Shown: positions 25,396 through 35,544 of the stretch, piece after piece
How positions within the stretch are numbered: the first letter of the stretch is position 1
How the letters are laid out: each line of letters starts with the position of its first letter
Source of the DNA: Phycisphaeraceae bacterium
Lineage (GTDB): Bacteria; Planctomycetota; Phycisphaerae; Phycisphaerales; UBA1924
Direction of reading: 5' to 3'
DNA: 64,000 bases
NCBI GenBank assembly: GCA_019454185.1
Contig: CP075368.1
Span: 124,001 to 188,000 of the forward strand
The notes under the pieces: generated by a model
What the model was told of the DNA's origin: nothing
The model's database searches: none
The model's input: the letters and a program-made list of their open reading frames with translations, nothing else
Position numbers and translations under genes: made by a program

Positions 25396-27183
25396 TCATC
25401 TCGTGGTGAGGAAGGAGAGTGTCGGCACCTCGCCGAGGAGCCACGCGGCGACAAGCCGCGCGTGGAGCATGAGCATGCGTCGGTAGCTCAGGCGATACTC
25501 GAAGACCGGGTGCGTCACCTCGGTGTCCATGCGTCGGCCGTAAGCCCCGAAGAAGGCCTTGCGTCCGTAGTCTGTCAGGGCACATCCGGCGGCTGTGTTG
25601 AGGAAATGCCCCTCCGCCAGTTCGCCTCGGTTGAACGCTGAGATGGCCACAGAGTCTGCGATCAGAGGACGGAATGGCTCCATCAGGTCGAGAGAGAGAG
25701 CTGGGCGACCTGGGCGAGTCACATGCAGGGCACCGATCGTCGGTTCGAGACTCGCGAGCCGCGCTGCCGCCGTGCATTCGTGCGTCAGCATGGAGTATGC
25801 GAATGAGAGCACGGCATTGATCGGATCGGGCGGCGGGCGTCGCTGGCGACCGTTGGCGTCGAAACGATCGGCGATTTCTCGCACGCCCTCCTTGAACATG
25901 CCGGCGAAGTGAGCGAAGTAGATCGCCGCGGCATTGCCCTCGTGGCCACGGAGGACTTCGAGAGTGGGTGCTGACTCAGCGGACCCGATGCACTGCTGGA
26001 GGTCGTCGGCGACACGTGCAGGCAAACCGCTCCCGAGGCAGTAGTTGCGCATCAACAGCGTGCGCTGATTCGCGATCTTTGCGACCGTGACCGCGCGAGC
26101 GAGTTCAAGAGCTCTCTCGGGCGTGTCGAGCGTTCGGATCTGTGCCGCACGGACGGCAGCACTGGTCGGTCCCATGGGATCCATCATCGCGACCAGACGC
26201 CCAGCGCCGGTGAGGTACGCAACTGGGACCTCGTGCTCAGCGAAGACTGTCAGTGCCTGTGTGGACACTTGTACGCCGCCAACGACAGCCAGTGATTCCA
26301 CGTTCGCGAGCGGCAGGTCGCGGACGACTTCCCCATCCTTGTCTGTGATGCGTACGGATTGGCCGCGCACCCCCACACGGATTCCATCGCGCTGCAGGAC
26401 GACATGAATGCCGTCATCGCGGGGTGGCCAGAGTTTGCGAGGCGTGAGTTCTTCGGGTGGTGGGCAAGGGGCATTGCCACCGATCGTGACGGCGGTCAGT
26501 CGCTGGTGATTGATCTCGTCGGGGAGGCAGATCGGCTGAAGGGAGCATCGCGGGCAACGGGGATCGTTTATCAAAGGAGGAGGCCGCGGTCCTTCTACCG
26601 CTCGTTTGGCCTCGGCAAGCGTTGCGAGGGCGAACGATCGAAGGCCTTCATCTACAGGAACCCGGAGCTTCAGACGCTCCGATGCGTAGTAAAGATACGC
26701 CTCGGGCACCGTGTATCCGGCCTCTTCAAGGAGCAGAACCTGGAGCCCAATCTGCACACGATCTGTCGGCCAGGGCTCAGGACCCGGGAGGAGTCGGGGC
26801 TGCTCCATCATGTCGTCTGTTGGCTCAGCGACTTGTCCAGAACGCTTGGGCCGGCCCTTGCGGTACTCGACCGGAATCGCCGTGTAGCCCGTGACCTCGG
26901 CTAGGTCAAGAGTCGCTGTCAACCCGAGGCGTTCGCTGGTCAGCACCAGACTCCGTACTGAAAGTGGCCTCTCGGGATCTGAGTCCGTACTACCGGATGA
27001 TGCGGGCTGCGATGGGCTCTTGGGCTTTGGTTCGTTGGGCGATTGGCTTGGACGATCTACCCGTCGATGCACGCCCGTACCCTGCTCCGTATCAGAGCTG
27101 GGCAGGAAGACGCCCTCGACCGTCATGTAGTAGAACAGCCGTGGGCAATACGCATGTTCGGCAACGCCTCGGCATGGCCACAT
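25396..27183 (-). CDS. cas4-cas1: Cas4-Cas1 fusion, adaptation nuclease/integrase
   Basis: 595 aa from the ATG at 27183, chosen for GGGAGGT upstream and because the product then opens MWPCRGVAEHAYCPRLFYYM as Cas4 does. The Cas4 part (about 1-220) has the nuclease motifs TATLDLAEV and IPVEYRKGR, and Fe-S cysteines: one in AYCPRLF and three in DPRCPRCSLQPICLP. A Pro/Ser-rich insert of about 50 residues (PSQSPNEPKPKSPSQP) interrupts it. The Cas1 part (about 250-595) has the catalytic set RGHEGNAAAIYF (Glu), EPTIGALHVTRPG (His) and LDLMEPFRPLIAD (Asp). The Cas4-Cas1 fusion is a hallmark of V-B loci: Cas4 trims prespacers and checks the PAM, Cas1 integrates. First gene of the cas operon. Confidence 0.95.
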   Translation of the reverse strand: MWPCRGVAEHAYCPRLFYYMTVEGVFLPSSDTEQGTGVHRRVDRPSQSPNEPKPKSPSQPASSGSTDSDPERPLSVRSLVLTSERLGLTATLDLAEVTGYTAIPVEYRKGRPKRSGQVAEPTDDMMEQPRLLPGPEPWPTDRVQIGLQVLLLEEAGYTVPEAYLYYASERLKLRVPVDEGLRSFALATLAEAKRAVEGPRPPPLINDPRCPRCSLQPICLPDEINHQRLTAVTIGGNAPCPPPEELTPRKLWPPRDDGIHVVLQRDGIRVGVRGQSVRITDKDGEVVRDLPLANVESLAVVGGVQVSTQALTVFAEHEVPVAYLTGAGRLVAMMDPMGPTSAAVRAAQIRTLDTPERALELARAVTVAKIANQRTLLMRNYCLGSGLPARVADDLQQCIGSAESAPTLEVLRGHEGNAAAIYFAHFAGMFKEGVREIADRFDANGRQRRPPPDPINAVLSFAYSMLTHECTAAARLASLEPTIGALHVTRPGRPALSLDLMEPFRPLIADSVAISAFNRGELAEGHFLNTAAGCALTDYGRKAFFGAYGRRMDTEVTHPVFEYRLSYRRMLMLHARLVAAWLLGEVPTLSFLTTR

Positions 27184-27623
27184 GTGAGCACCTCCCGGGG
27201 CACAGATCGGCATGTGGAACTGTGTTGGTGAGCAGCGTTGGCGGTCTCGCGAAAGATATAACAACAGGGTGTCACCACGTGCTGTAGAAGGCCACACCTG
27301 AGTGACGGCGCAGACCACAATGACAACGACCCCTTTACGTATGTCATGCGCAGGAACGTCGACATGCCCTGCACTTGTTCATGCCACGGAGGCCCCGGAA
27401 ACGCCATGAAACGCATGCAGATCCGTCGGGCTACAACGCCACAAGCGGGCACCCGCCCACTTGCGCGTGACATGCCCACTGCTTGCCCACATTCTGGACG
27501 CTGATCGCGGATTCCTCGCGACATGGGCCGGATCGCCTTGCCTGTGCGCGATGATCTTGCCCTGATGTCTCTGACGCGGGCGGCACTTTCACGGAGCTGC
27601 CGCCGCCCGCGAAGGAGAACGCC
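27184..27623. other. Divergent intergenic region between cas4-cas1 and the recombinase module
   Basis: 440 bp with no supportable gene. It must hold the cas promoter (minus) and the promoter of the small-gene module (plus). An AT-rich patch at about 27250-27262 (ttatatct on the minus strand) is a -10 candidate for cas, but no matching -35 is evident. An inverted repeat, cgcgggcggca (27575-27585) with tgccgccgcccgcg (27598-27611), lies just before the Shine-Dalgarno of the next gene and could hide or regulate it. Confidence 0.5.
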
Positions 27624-27875
27624 ATGACGCACGCGAACCAGATCTCGCCGTTCTACCAACTCAAGGCCGCCGCGAGGGCGGCGCACGAGCGCCTTGGGCT
27701 TCGCCACCAACCGGTGGTGGTCCGCAGCGAGGAGAGCGCCTTCAGCATCGCCGACCGCACCAGCGCGGGGACGGTGGTGCTGGGCGAGGGCGCGTACTGG
27801 GTGGTCTGCCTCGCCGACGCCGAGCGGCTGGTGAACGCCGGGTTCGAGTACGCCCCGAGGCCGACGAACCGCTGA
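27624..27875 (+). CDS. Hypothetical protein, 83 aa
   Basis: Not recognised. GAAGGAG precedes the ATG. The product is short, mixed alpha/beta, with VVLGEGAYWVVCLADAERLV and no signal peptide. It is the first of a run of closely spaced plus-strand genes leading to the serine recombinase; codon use agrees with those neighbours. An accessory protein of the mobile module is the likely setting. Confidence 0.65.
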   Translation: MTHANQISPFYQLKAAARAAHERLGLRHQPVVVRSEESAFSIADRTSAGTVVLGEGAYWVVCLADAERLVNAGFEYAPRPTNR

Positions 27876-27914
27876 ACCAACGACCAACGCGCCACACACC
27901 GAAGGAGACGATTC

Positions 27915-28265
27915 ATGACGAACCCCCACGAGACCACACCCGATCCCACCAACCCCAAACCCTCGCTCGACGCGCTCGCCAAGCGTCACGACCTCGACGA
28001 GGAACTCGAATGGGCCAAGGCGGAACTCCTGCTGGAGACCTTGGAGACTCGCGGTCGCGACGCGCTCGACTTCCACGAGATCCCGGTCTGGTCGATCCGG
28101 GACATCGTGCGCCACGCCTTCGAGAGCGGGTACAGATCCGGCTTGCACGCTGGCTATCGCCAGGGGCGAAGCGACGCCTGCGACGAGGCACGCGGCAAGG
28201 AGGCCCGAACCCAGCCCCGCAACCCCGACCTCGTAGACCGATCCACAACCCACCCGACGACCTGA
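27915..28265 (+). CDS. Hypothetical protein, 116 aa
   Basis: Not recognised. GAAGGAG lies before the ATG. A charged helical protein (DEELEWAKAELLLETLETRG) with a Tyr/Gly-rich segment (FESGYRSGLHAGYRQGRSD) and a disordered tail. Soluble, and part of the recombinase gene run, 39 bp after the previous gene. Confidence 0.65.
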   Translation: MTNPHETTPDPTNPKPSLDALAKRHDLDEELEWAKAELLLETLETRGRDALDFHEIPVWSIRDIVRHAFESGYRSGLHAGYRQGRSDACDEARGKEARTQPRNPDLVDRSTTHPTT

Positions 28266-28346
28266 AGCCCGCCCCAACGAGAGTTGACGGCGGGCTTCGC
28301 TGCTTTTGGACCCGACCCGCACCACACCACAGACAGGAGCACCACC

Positions 28347-28598
28347 ATGCACGACACCGACCTTCAGGACATCCTGCTCAACTCCATCCAGAACATCCTC
28401 GACGCCAGGGACGAGGTCGAGGGCGAGGACGACGACATCGCCCTTGCCGAGATCGCCCGCGACATGGTCAACGACCTTGACGACCTCGCGAACGTCACCA
28501 CCTTCGAGCGGGCCATGCTGCTGACGACCAACGCCGGGATCGTGCTGCGCTTCGGCGACGGTTCGGTCTTCCAGATCTCGATCGTGCAGAGCAGGTGA
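28347..28598 (+). CDS. Hypothetical acidic protein, 83 aa
   Basis: Start at 28347 chosen for AGGAG upstream; a longer frame begins in non-coding DNA. Strongly acidic centre (DARDEVEGEDDDIALAEIARD) and a C-terminal strand pair (GIVLRFGDGSVFQISIVQ). No family recognised. An acidic protein of this size could be a DNA mimic or an anti-defence protein, but nothing proves it. Confidence 0.6.
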   Translation: MHDTDLQDILLNSIQNILDARDEVEGEDDDIALAEIARDMVNDLDDLANVTTFERAMLLTTNAGIVLRFGDGSVFQISIVQSR

Positions 28599-28700
28599 CC
28601 CCCACGCCTCGCTCATCCACGCGCCGCTCCGGGAGACCGGTGCCAGCGCGATTCCCCGGAGCGATGTGCGACGGGTTCCACACCCACGACGGAGACCACC

Positions 28701-29240
28701 ATGTCCAAGAAGACCCCCACGACGAAGTCCAATCCCGCCAGCAAGACGAGCAGCAAGCCCGCGCCGGACACGGTCGCGAACGACAAAGCCCGCGCCGACG
28801 CACTCGCCAAGTTGAACGCCAAGCCCGACGCGACGGCCAAGGACGCCAGCAAGGGCGGCACGAAGGCGTCTACGACGTCGGCACCGAAGCCCGCAACCAA
28901 GACCACCGCCAAGCTCAAACCCAAGCGCCTCTCGGCGCTCGACGCCGCGGCTCAGGTGCTGCAGGGCTTGCCCGCGAAGGAAGCTCGGCTCGGACTCTCT
29001 GCATCCGAGCTCATCGAGCGCATGGCGGCCGCACGCCTCTGGACCAGCCCGGGCGGCAAGACACCCGCCGCGACGCTTTACGCCGCGATGACGCGTGAGA
29101 TCTTGGCCAAGGGCGATGCCGCTCGCTTCGTGCGCCTCGAAGCCACCGATGGTGGGAAGCGCGGCCGCTTCGCGGCATCGGCGCACCGCACGACCAAGCC
29201 CACACCCGCGAAGGCCGCCTCACAGAAGGGAGGCGCATGA
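28701..29240 (+). CDS. HARE-HTH (winged-helix) protein with Lys/Thr/Ala-rich tail
   Basis: 179 aa. The first 75 residues are basic and low in complexity (KKTPTTKSNPASKTSSKP), like histone H1 tails. Residues about 78-145 resemble the HARE-HTH/HB1 fold (SALDAAAQVLQGL, LGLSASELIERMAAARLW, GKTPAATLYAAMTREI, FVRLEA). These domains are found in chromatin and restriction-type proteins and are thought to read or bind DNA. GGAGA precedes the ATG. The stop overlaps the next start as ATGA. Confidence 0.75.
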   Translation: MSKKTPTTKSNPASKTSSKPAPDTVANDKARADALAKLNAKPDATAKDASKGGTKASTTSAPKPATKTTAKLKPKRLSALDAAAQVLQGLPAKEARLGLSASELIERMAAARLWTSPGGKTPAATLYAAMTREILAKGDAARFVRLEATDGGKRGRFAASAHRTTKPTPAKAASQKGGA

Positions 29241-29769
29241 GCCGCACACGAACCCGCAAGGCCCCACGCACATCCGCATCCAGGCCCCTCGTCGATCTCG
29301 CGCGGCTCGATTTGCACGGGCACGCCGAACTCCTCGGCCTCTGGCGTGCGTACGGAGGAGAGGGCAAACCGCCCCAGCGTCGCTTCATGATCCGCGAGGT
29401 CGCGTTCCGGGCACAGGCGCATGTCTACGGCGACTTCGACCCGGTCACCCGGCGTCTGCTCAAGGTCGCGATGCGTGACGCGTTCGTGGATCGCCCTGCA
29501 TCATCAGCAAGCCCCGACCCGGATGCACGGACCCGACGCCCGACCGCGCCCACCGTGAGCGCCGCGCTGCCATCCGGCTCGCGGCTGGTGCGGCAGTGGC
29601 GGGGTCGCACCTACGAGGTCACCGTCGTCGAGAACGGCAAGGCCTACGTCTACAACGGCACCACGTACCGATCGCTCTCGCGCGTGGCGTCGGTCATCAC
29701 GGGCTCGACTTGGTCGGGTCCGAAGTTCTTCGGCATCTCCAGCCGCGCCACCCGCAAGGGGGAGAACGC

Positions 29770-29773
<4 letters not shown>
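29237..29773 (+). CDS. DUF2924 family protein
   Basis: 178 aa. The N-terminal half is helical (LARLDLHGHAELLGLWRAYG, FRAQAHVYGDFD). The C-terminal half carries the DUF2924 signature (GSRLVRQWRGRTYEVTV, GKAYVYNGTTYRSLSRVASV, TGSTWSGPKFFG). This family is regularly found directly before large serine recombinases, as here, and is presumed to help recombination. It overlaps both neighbours by ATGA, so three genes form one coupled unit. Confidence 0.85.
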
Positions 29774-31635
<1,862 letters not shown>

Positions 31636-31999
31636 GCGGCCCCAACTCACGACATCACCACCCGCCCGACACGCCAGCATCCCGTCTCAGGCCAGTTGCG
31701 TGAGAACTCATGCGCCTCGGCTCCAGAAGCATCGCGGTTCCGGCCCGAGACACTGCATGCCTCCGTGCCCGAGCCGCGGCTCACGCGAAAGTGGGCGACT
31801 CAGAACAATCGGAGCGCGCACCGTGGCCCGAGACACTGCCAAACTCGCCGACTCAGAATCCGGTCCCCAAAGAGGTGGAACCGGCGCGACGTTCTGGGTT
31901 CTGAGAATCCGGCCTCGCGGGAATCTCGCGAACGTCCGCGAGGAACTGGCCGCGGATCCGCAGCGACGGAGTCACGGCCCGGAGAGTCCGGGTTTGGAA
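31636..31999. other. Intergenic region after the recombinase with direct repeats
   Basis: 364 bp with no credible gene. It holds a 15-bp direct repeat (ggcccgagacactgc at 31742-31756 and 31825-31839) and a 10-bp one (cgactcagaa at 31796-31805 and 31849-31858). Being beside the recombinase gene, it is a candidate for attachment-site or accessory binding sequences; this is inference. Confidence 0.5.
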
Positions 32000-32086
32000 C
32001 GGAAAGGGGGGGATTCGAACCCCCGATGAGCCGGAGCCCATACCAGATTTCAAGTCTGGCGCATTCAACCGCTCTGCCACCTTTCC
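32000..32086 (-). tRNA. tRNA-Ser(UGA)
   Basis: Minus strand: acceptor arms GGAAAGG and CCTTTCC with discriminator G, anticodon stem CCAGA/TCTGG around loop CTTGAAA (anticodon TGA), a long variable arm (ATGGGC paired with GCTCAT) typical of serine tRNAs, and T-arm GGGGG-TTCGAAT-CCCCC. CCA is not encoded. It decodes UCA. It lies about 365 bp after the recombinase gene and is intact. Confidence 0.97.
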
Positions 32087-32163
32087 GGGTGTGGGTGAGA
32101 GTCTAGGTCGGAAGGGCGTCGTCGGATCTCAGTCGCCCCCTATGGCGTAGGGCGGAAGGTCTG

Positions 32164-32169
32164 TATATT
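32164..32169 (+). promoter_or_regulatory. -10-like box immediately upstream of the DUF1549 gene
   Basis: TATATT ends six bases before the ATG at 32176, so transcription would start at or next to the start codon. No good -35 is visible. It fits the leaderless layout seen at several other genes in the window. Confidence 0.4.
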
Positions 32170-32175
32170 GATCTC

Positions 32176-33954
32176 ATGGAATCATTCGTTCGACTCGGGC
32201 GAGGGCGGGTGGCGGCTCTTGGCGTGGTAGCGGGCGCAGCGTTGTGCCTGGGCTGGCTTCATGCCAGCGGGAGCACGGGCGATGGAGAACCGGCTGCTCG
32301 CATCGGCCCGGGCGATCTATTCGCATCAAACGAGCCCGCGATGATGGCCGTGCGTCGCGAGTTGCGTCTGGGGCTGGTGCCGAAGCCGGCAGAGCCGCCC
32401 GCCTTGGCGACGAGCATCGAGCCCTATGTCGCGAACGAGATCGACCGCTTCATTCTCGCGCGGTGGTCGGAAGCGGCGGAGGCCGGCGCGACGGGCTTCT
32501 CGCCCGATGCGATACCAACGATTGACGACCACACCTTTGCGCGGCGCGTGTATCTGGACGTGATTGGTGTGGTGCCGACGATCGAGGAACTGGATCGCTT
32601 CGTCTCCTCGCGAGAGCCCGACAAGCGGGCCTCGCTCGTCGCCGAACTGCTCGCACGATCAGGCGATTACGCCGATCACTGGACGCCCTTCTGGGAAGAC
32701 GCGATCGCCTCGTCGTACGCCGCGTTGCAGGGAGGAATCCCCACGCGGGGCAACTACCGCAAGTGGATCAACGAGTCGTTCAAGGAGAACCGCCCCTACG
32801 ACGTGTTTGTCGCGCAGATCATCGACTTTGGTATCCCCGGCGCGAACCCGCCTGTGATGACGCAGGCCAACGGCAAGCCGGCGCGCGTCGTCTTCGTGCG
32901 GAACGAGACGCACACGGAGACGCTGCAGACCGCGGCGGTCGCGGCACAGGTGTTCATGGGCACCGCCATGAAGTGCGCCTCTTGCCACAATCACTTCGAG
33001 AACGACGAGTGGCCGCAGACGCGATTCCTCGCGTTCGCCGGGCTCTTCTCCGAACACGATCTCGAGGTCATCCGTTGCGAGAAGAACATGGGTCGAAGCG
33101 TCGTTGCGGCCTTCCCGTTCGAGCCGGACGGCGGAGAGCCGGCGATTGCTGAGTGGCCGACGGATATCCCGACGGACGAGGCCGGGCGTCTGCGTCTTGT
33201 GTCTGCGATGATCACGGACCCGGCGAACCCTCGTTTCGCGCGATCGATCGTCAATCGGTTGTGGAAGCGGTACATGGGCCTCGGGATGTTCGAGCCGGCA
33301 GACGACTACCGACTTGATGTTGAGCCATCGCACCCCGAGTTGCTCGACTGGCTGGCGTATGACCTGATGGCGCACGAGTTTGATCTCAAGCGGACGATCA
33401 CGCTGATCCTCACGAGCCGCACGTATCAACTGCGTTTCGATGCCGCGCTCGCCGATGTGTTCGACGTTGCCGATAAGCACGCGCCGCGCTTCTATCGCTC
33501 GCCGACCCTCAGGCGGCTGACGGCGGAGCAGGTGGTAGACAGCGTGCGGGTCGCCATGCATCAGGGGCTCGAGCCCGCGCGGCGCCTGTATCACGTGAAT
33601 CAGTCTACGGCGTTGAGCCGCGCGCTCGGCAAGCCGGCCTCGCGCAACGAGATCAGCACACAGCGTCCGGACGATGTCGCGGTGGTGCAATCGCTCGAGT
33701 TGTTGAACGGTCCGGAGTTGCTCGCGCTCATCGGCAATGGGCCGCTGCTCGATCGTCTGGCGGCGGCGACTGAAGCCGAGGTCGCGGGCGTGATCTACCG
33801 GGCGTTCCTTTCGCGTCCACCGTCGGCCGAGGAAGAGCGGGTGGTGATGGTGTATCTGGCAGAGGCGGGGGAGGGGCGCGAGGCGCGGCGTGCCGCGGCT
33901 ATCGATCTGTGCTGGGCGATGGTTGTGTCGCCTGAGTTTCAGTACGTGAAGTAA
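32176..33954 (+). CDS. DUF1549/DUF1553 planctomycete protein with c-type haem motif
   Basis: 592 aa, exported or membrane-anchored (N-terminal hydrophobic segment VAALGVVAGAALCLGW). The DUF1549 half has FARRVYLDVIGVVPTIEELDRF and the CxxCH-bearing MKCASCHNHFENDEW. The DUF1553 half has NPRFARSIVNRLWKRYMGLG, HPELLDWLAYDL and SRTYQL, ending in LNGPELLALIGNG and AFLSRPPSAEEE. This domain pair is strongly expanded in Planctomycetota and almost always sits next to a DUF1501 gene, as here. Function is not established; a periplasmic redox or carbohydrate-related role has been suggested for the family. No Shine-Dalgarno; probably leaderless. Confidence 0.92.
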   Translation: MESFVRLGRGRVAALGVVAGAALCLGWLHASGSTGDGEPAARIGPGDLFASNEPAMMAVRRELRLGLVPKPAEPPALATSIEPYVANEIDRFILARWSEAAEAGATGFSPDAIPTIDDHTFARRVYLDVIGVVPTIEELDRFVSSREPDKRASLVAELLARSGDYADHWTPFWEDAIASSYAALQGGIPTRGNYRKWINESFKENRPYDVFVAQIIDFGIPGANPPVMTQANGKPARVVFVRNETHTETLQTAAVAAQVFMGTAMKCASCHNHFENDEWPQTRFLAFAGLFSEHDLEVIRCEKNMGRSVVAAFPFEPDGGEPAIAEWPTDIPTDEAGRLRLVSAMITDPANPRFARSIVNRLWKRYMGLGMFEPADDYRLDVEPSHPELLDWLAYDLMAHEFDLKRTITLILTSRTYQLRFDAALADVFDVADKHAPRFYRSPTLRRLTAEQVVDSVRVAMHQGLEPARRLYHVNQSTALSRALGKPASRNEISTQRPDDVAVVQSLELLNGPELLALIGNGPLLDRLAAATEAEVAGVIYRAFLSRPPSAEEERVVMVYLAEAGEGREARRAAAIDLCWAMVVSPEFQYVK

Positions 33955-33985
33955 GAAGGCACGAAGGCACGAAGGCACGAAGGCG
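33955..33985. repeat. Short tandem repeat gaaggcac, nearly four units
   Basis: Unit gaaggcac at 33955, 33963 and 33971 plus a partial copy from 33979, between the DUF1549 stop and the DUF1501 start. Short intergenic tandem repeats of this kind are widespread in planctomycete genomes. Confidence 0.9.
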
Positions 33986-34005
33986 AGTCAGCGGTGGAGA
34001 TACAG

Positions 34006-35517
34006 ATGGCGAATGGTTGGAACAACTCGTTCTCGCGGCGTGATCTTCTGCGTGCCGGGCTTGGCACAGCGTTGGCGGCATCGGCGGGGCTGGGGATTCC
34101 TCGCGGCGCTCGGGCATCGCTCTTTCAACCGGGGCTTGTGCCCCAGCCGCCGGCGCGGGCCGATGCGTGCATCTTCATCTGGCTGCCCGGGGGCGTGGCG
34201 CAGACAGACACGTGGGATCCGAAGCAGTACACGCCGTTTGTCGCGGGCATGAAGGGGTCGGATCTTCGCGGCACGTGCGAGCCGATTCCGTCGGCGGCCG
34301 ACGGCGTCATGCTCGGCGCGGGGATGGAAGAGATCGCATCGGTCATGGACAAGGGGTGCATCCTGCGTTCCCTGTCGAACGACGTGATGTTCGGCGCGAT
34401 CCACCTCAAGGCGCAGTACTACGCGATGACGGGATATCTGTTCCCCGCGGGCGTGAAGGCACCCAGCATCGGCGCAATCGTGGGACGCACGCGGGGCCGA
34501 AGGCACGAGCAGATCCCGCCCTACATCTATATCGGACGAGATATTGACTCTTCGGATGAGGAACGCATCTTCATCAATGAGTACATCGGCCCGGGTTTCT
34601 ACGGCGTTGAGCACGCGCCGTTCATGATTCCCGATGCGACGCAGGGGCTCGCGACGCTCTCCGCCGCGGCGGGGATGTCCGTCGATCGGCTCGATCGGCG
34701 GCAGCGGTTGCTCGGCGACCTGGCCCGTGCTTCGGACGCATCGCTGCGGGATGCGCCGCGGGCTCAGGAGTATCTGAAGGCGATGGACGATGCGCGGGCG
34801 ATGATGGACTCGCCCGTGAAGCGGGCGTTCGACTACACGAAAGAAGAGTCGCCCGAGACGATCGCGGCGTATGAGCCCCGGATCGCCAACGCGGACCTCT
34901 ACGAGCCCGGGTACGACAACGGAAAGCGATTCGGGCACGGGCTGCTGTTGGCTCGCCGGCTGGTGGAGTCGGGCGCGAGATTCGTGCAGGTCGAGTACCA
35001 GTACGGGCCCTTCAAGGGCTTCGACATGCACGAGCACGGGGCGCGCCGCATGCGCGAGATGAAGCAGCAGTTCGACGCCCCGATCGCGCAGCTCATCCGC
35101 GACCTCGATCAACGCGGCATGCTGGATCGCACGCTGGTCGTCATCGGCACCGAGTTCGGGCGGACGATCGCGAGCCAGCCAGCAGCGGGCACCGAGCCCG
35201 ACGGCGCTTCAGAGACGCACGACGGCTCCGACCTCGTGATCGAGCACGAGGGGATGTACGGCTTCCACGGCCACTTCAGCAGCACAAACTGCATGGCGTT
35301 CTTCGGCGGGGGCTTCAAGCGAGGCGTGGCCTACGGCAAGACCGCCGACCATCACCCGATGGTGACGGTAGAGAACCCCGTGAAGCTGATCGATGCGCAC
35401 GCAACGATGTACACCGCGCTCGGCATCTCGCCGGAGACTTCGTATCTCACGGAGGAGCGACCCTTCTACGTGACGAAGGACGGAAAGGGGAAGCCGGTGC
35501 AGGGTCTGCTGGCGTAG
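34006..35517 (+). CDS. Tat-exported DUF1501 protein
   Basis: 503 aa from the ATG at 34006, preceded by GGAG; a GTG at 33994 is possible. A twin-arginine signal (SRRDLLRAGLGTALAAS) is followed by the DUF1501 core: CIFIWLPGGVAQTDTWDPK, LRSLSNDVMFGAIHLKAQYY, ARRLVESGARFVQVEYQYG, FDMHEHGARRM and TLVVIGTEFGRT with HHPMVTVENP near the end. DUF1501 proteins belong to the alkaline-phosphatase/sulfatase-like superfamily. Partner of the upstream DUF1549/1553 gene and probably in the same operon. Substrate unknown. Confidence 0.92.
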   Translation: MANGWNNSFSRRDLLRAGLGTALAASAGLGIPRGARASLFQPGLVPQPPARADACIFIWLPGGVAQTDTWDPKQYTPFVAGMKGSDLRGTCEPIPSAADGVMLGAGMEEIASVMDKGCILRSLSNDVMFGAIHLKAQYYAMTGYLFPAGVKAPSIGAIVGRTRGRRHEQIPPYIYIGRDIDSSDEERIFINEYIGPGFYGVEHAPFMIPDATQGLATLSAAAGMSVDRLDRRQRLLGDLARASDASLRDAPRAQEYLKAMDDARAMMDSPVKRAFDYTKEESPETIAAYEPRIANADLYEPGYDNGKRFGHGLLLARRLVESGARFVQVEYQYGPFKGFDMHEHGARRMREMKQQFDAPIAQLIRDLDQRGMLDRTLVVIGTEFGRTIASQPAAGTEPDGASETHDGSDLVIEHEGMYGFHGHFSSTNCMAFFGGGFKRGVAYGKTADHHPMVTVENPVKLIDAHATMYTALGISPETSYLTEERPFYVTKDGKGKPVQGLLA

Positions 35518-35544
35518 CACGTGGGCGCGGGGTAGATCGCGGGG

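Noticed and set aside
24878..25777. 299-codon minus-strand frame across cas12b, cas2 and cas4-cas1
   Set aside because: Out of frame with all three cas genes and Arg/His/Pro-rich; a shadow frame.
27123..29186. 687-codon minus-strand frame opposite the small-gene module
   Set aside because: Low-complexity Arg/Gly/Val protein without motifs. The plus-strand genes have Shine-Dalgarno sites, ATGA overlaps and known domains.
32000..32086. tRNA-Ser as the integration site of the recombinase element
   Set aside because: Large serine recombinases seldom use tRNA genes, the tRNA is intact at a distance of 365 bp, and I saw no partial tRNA copy at the other end of the region.
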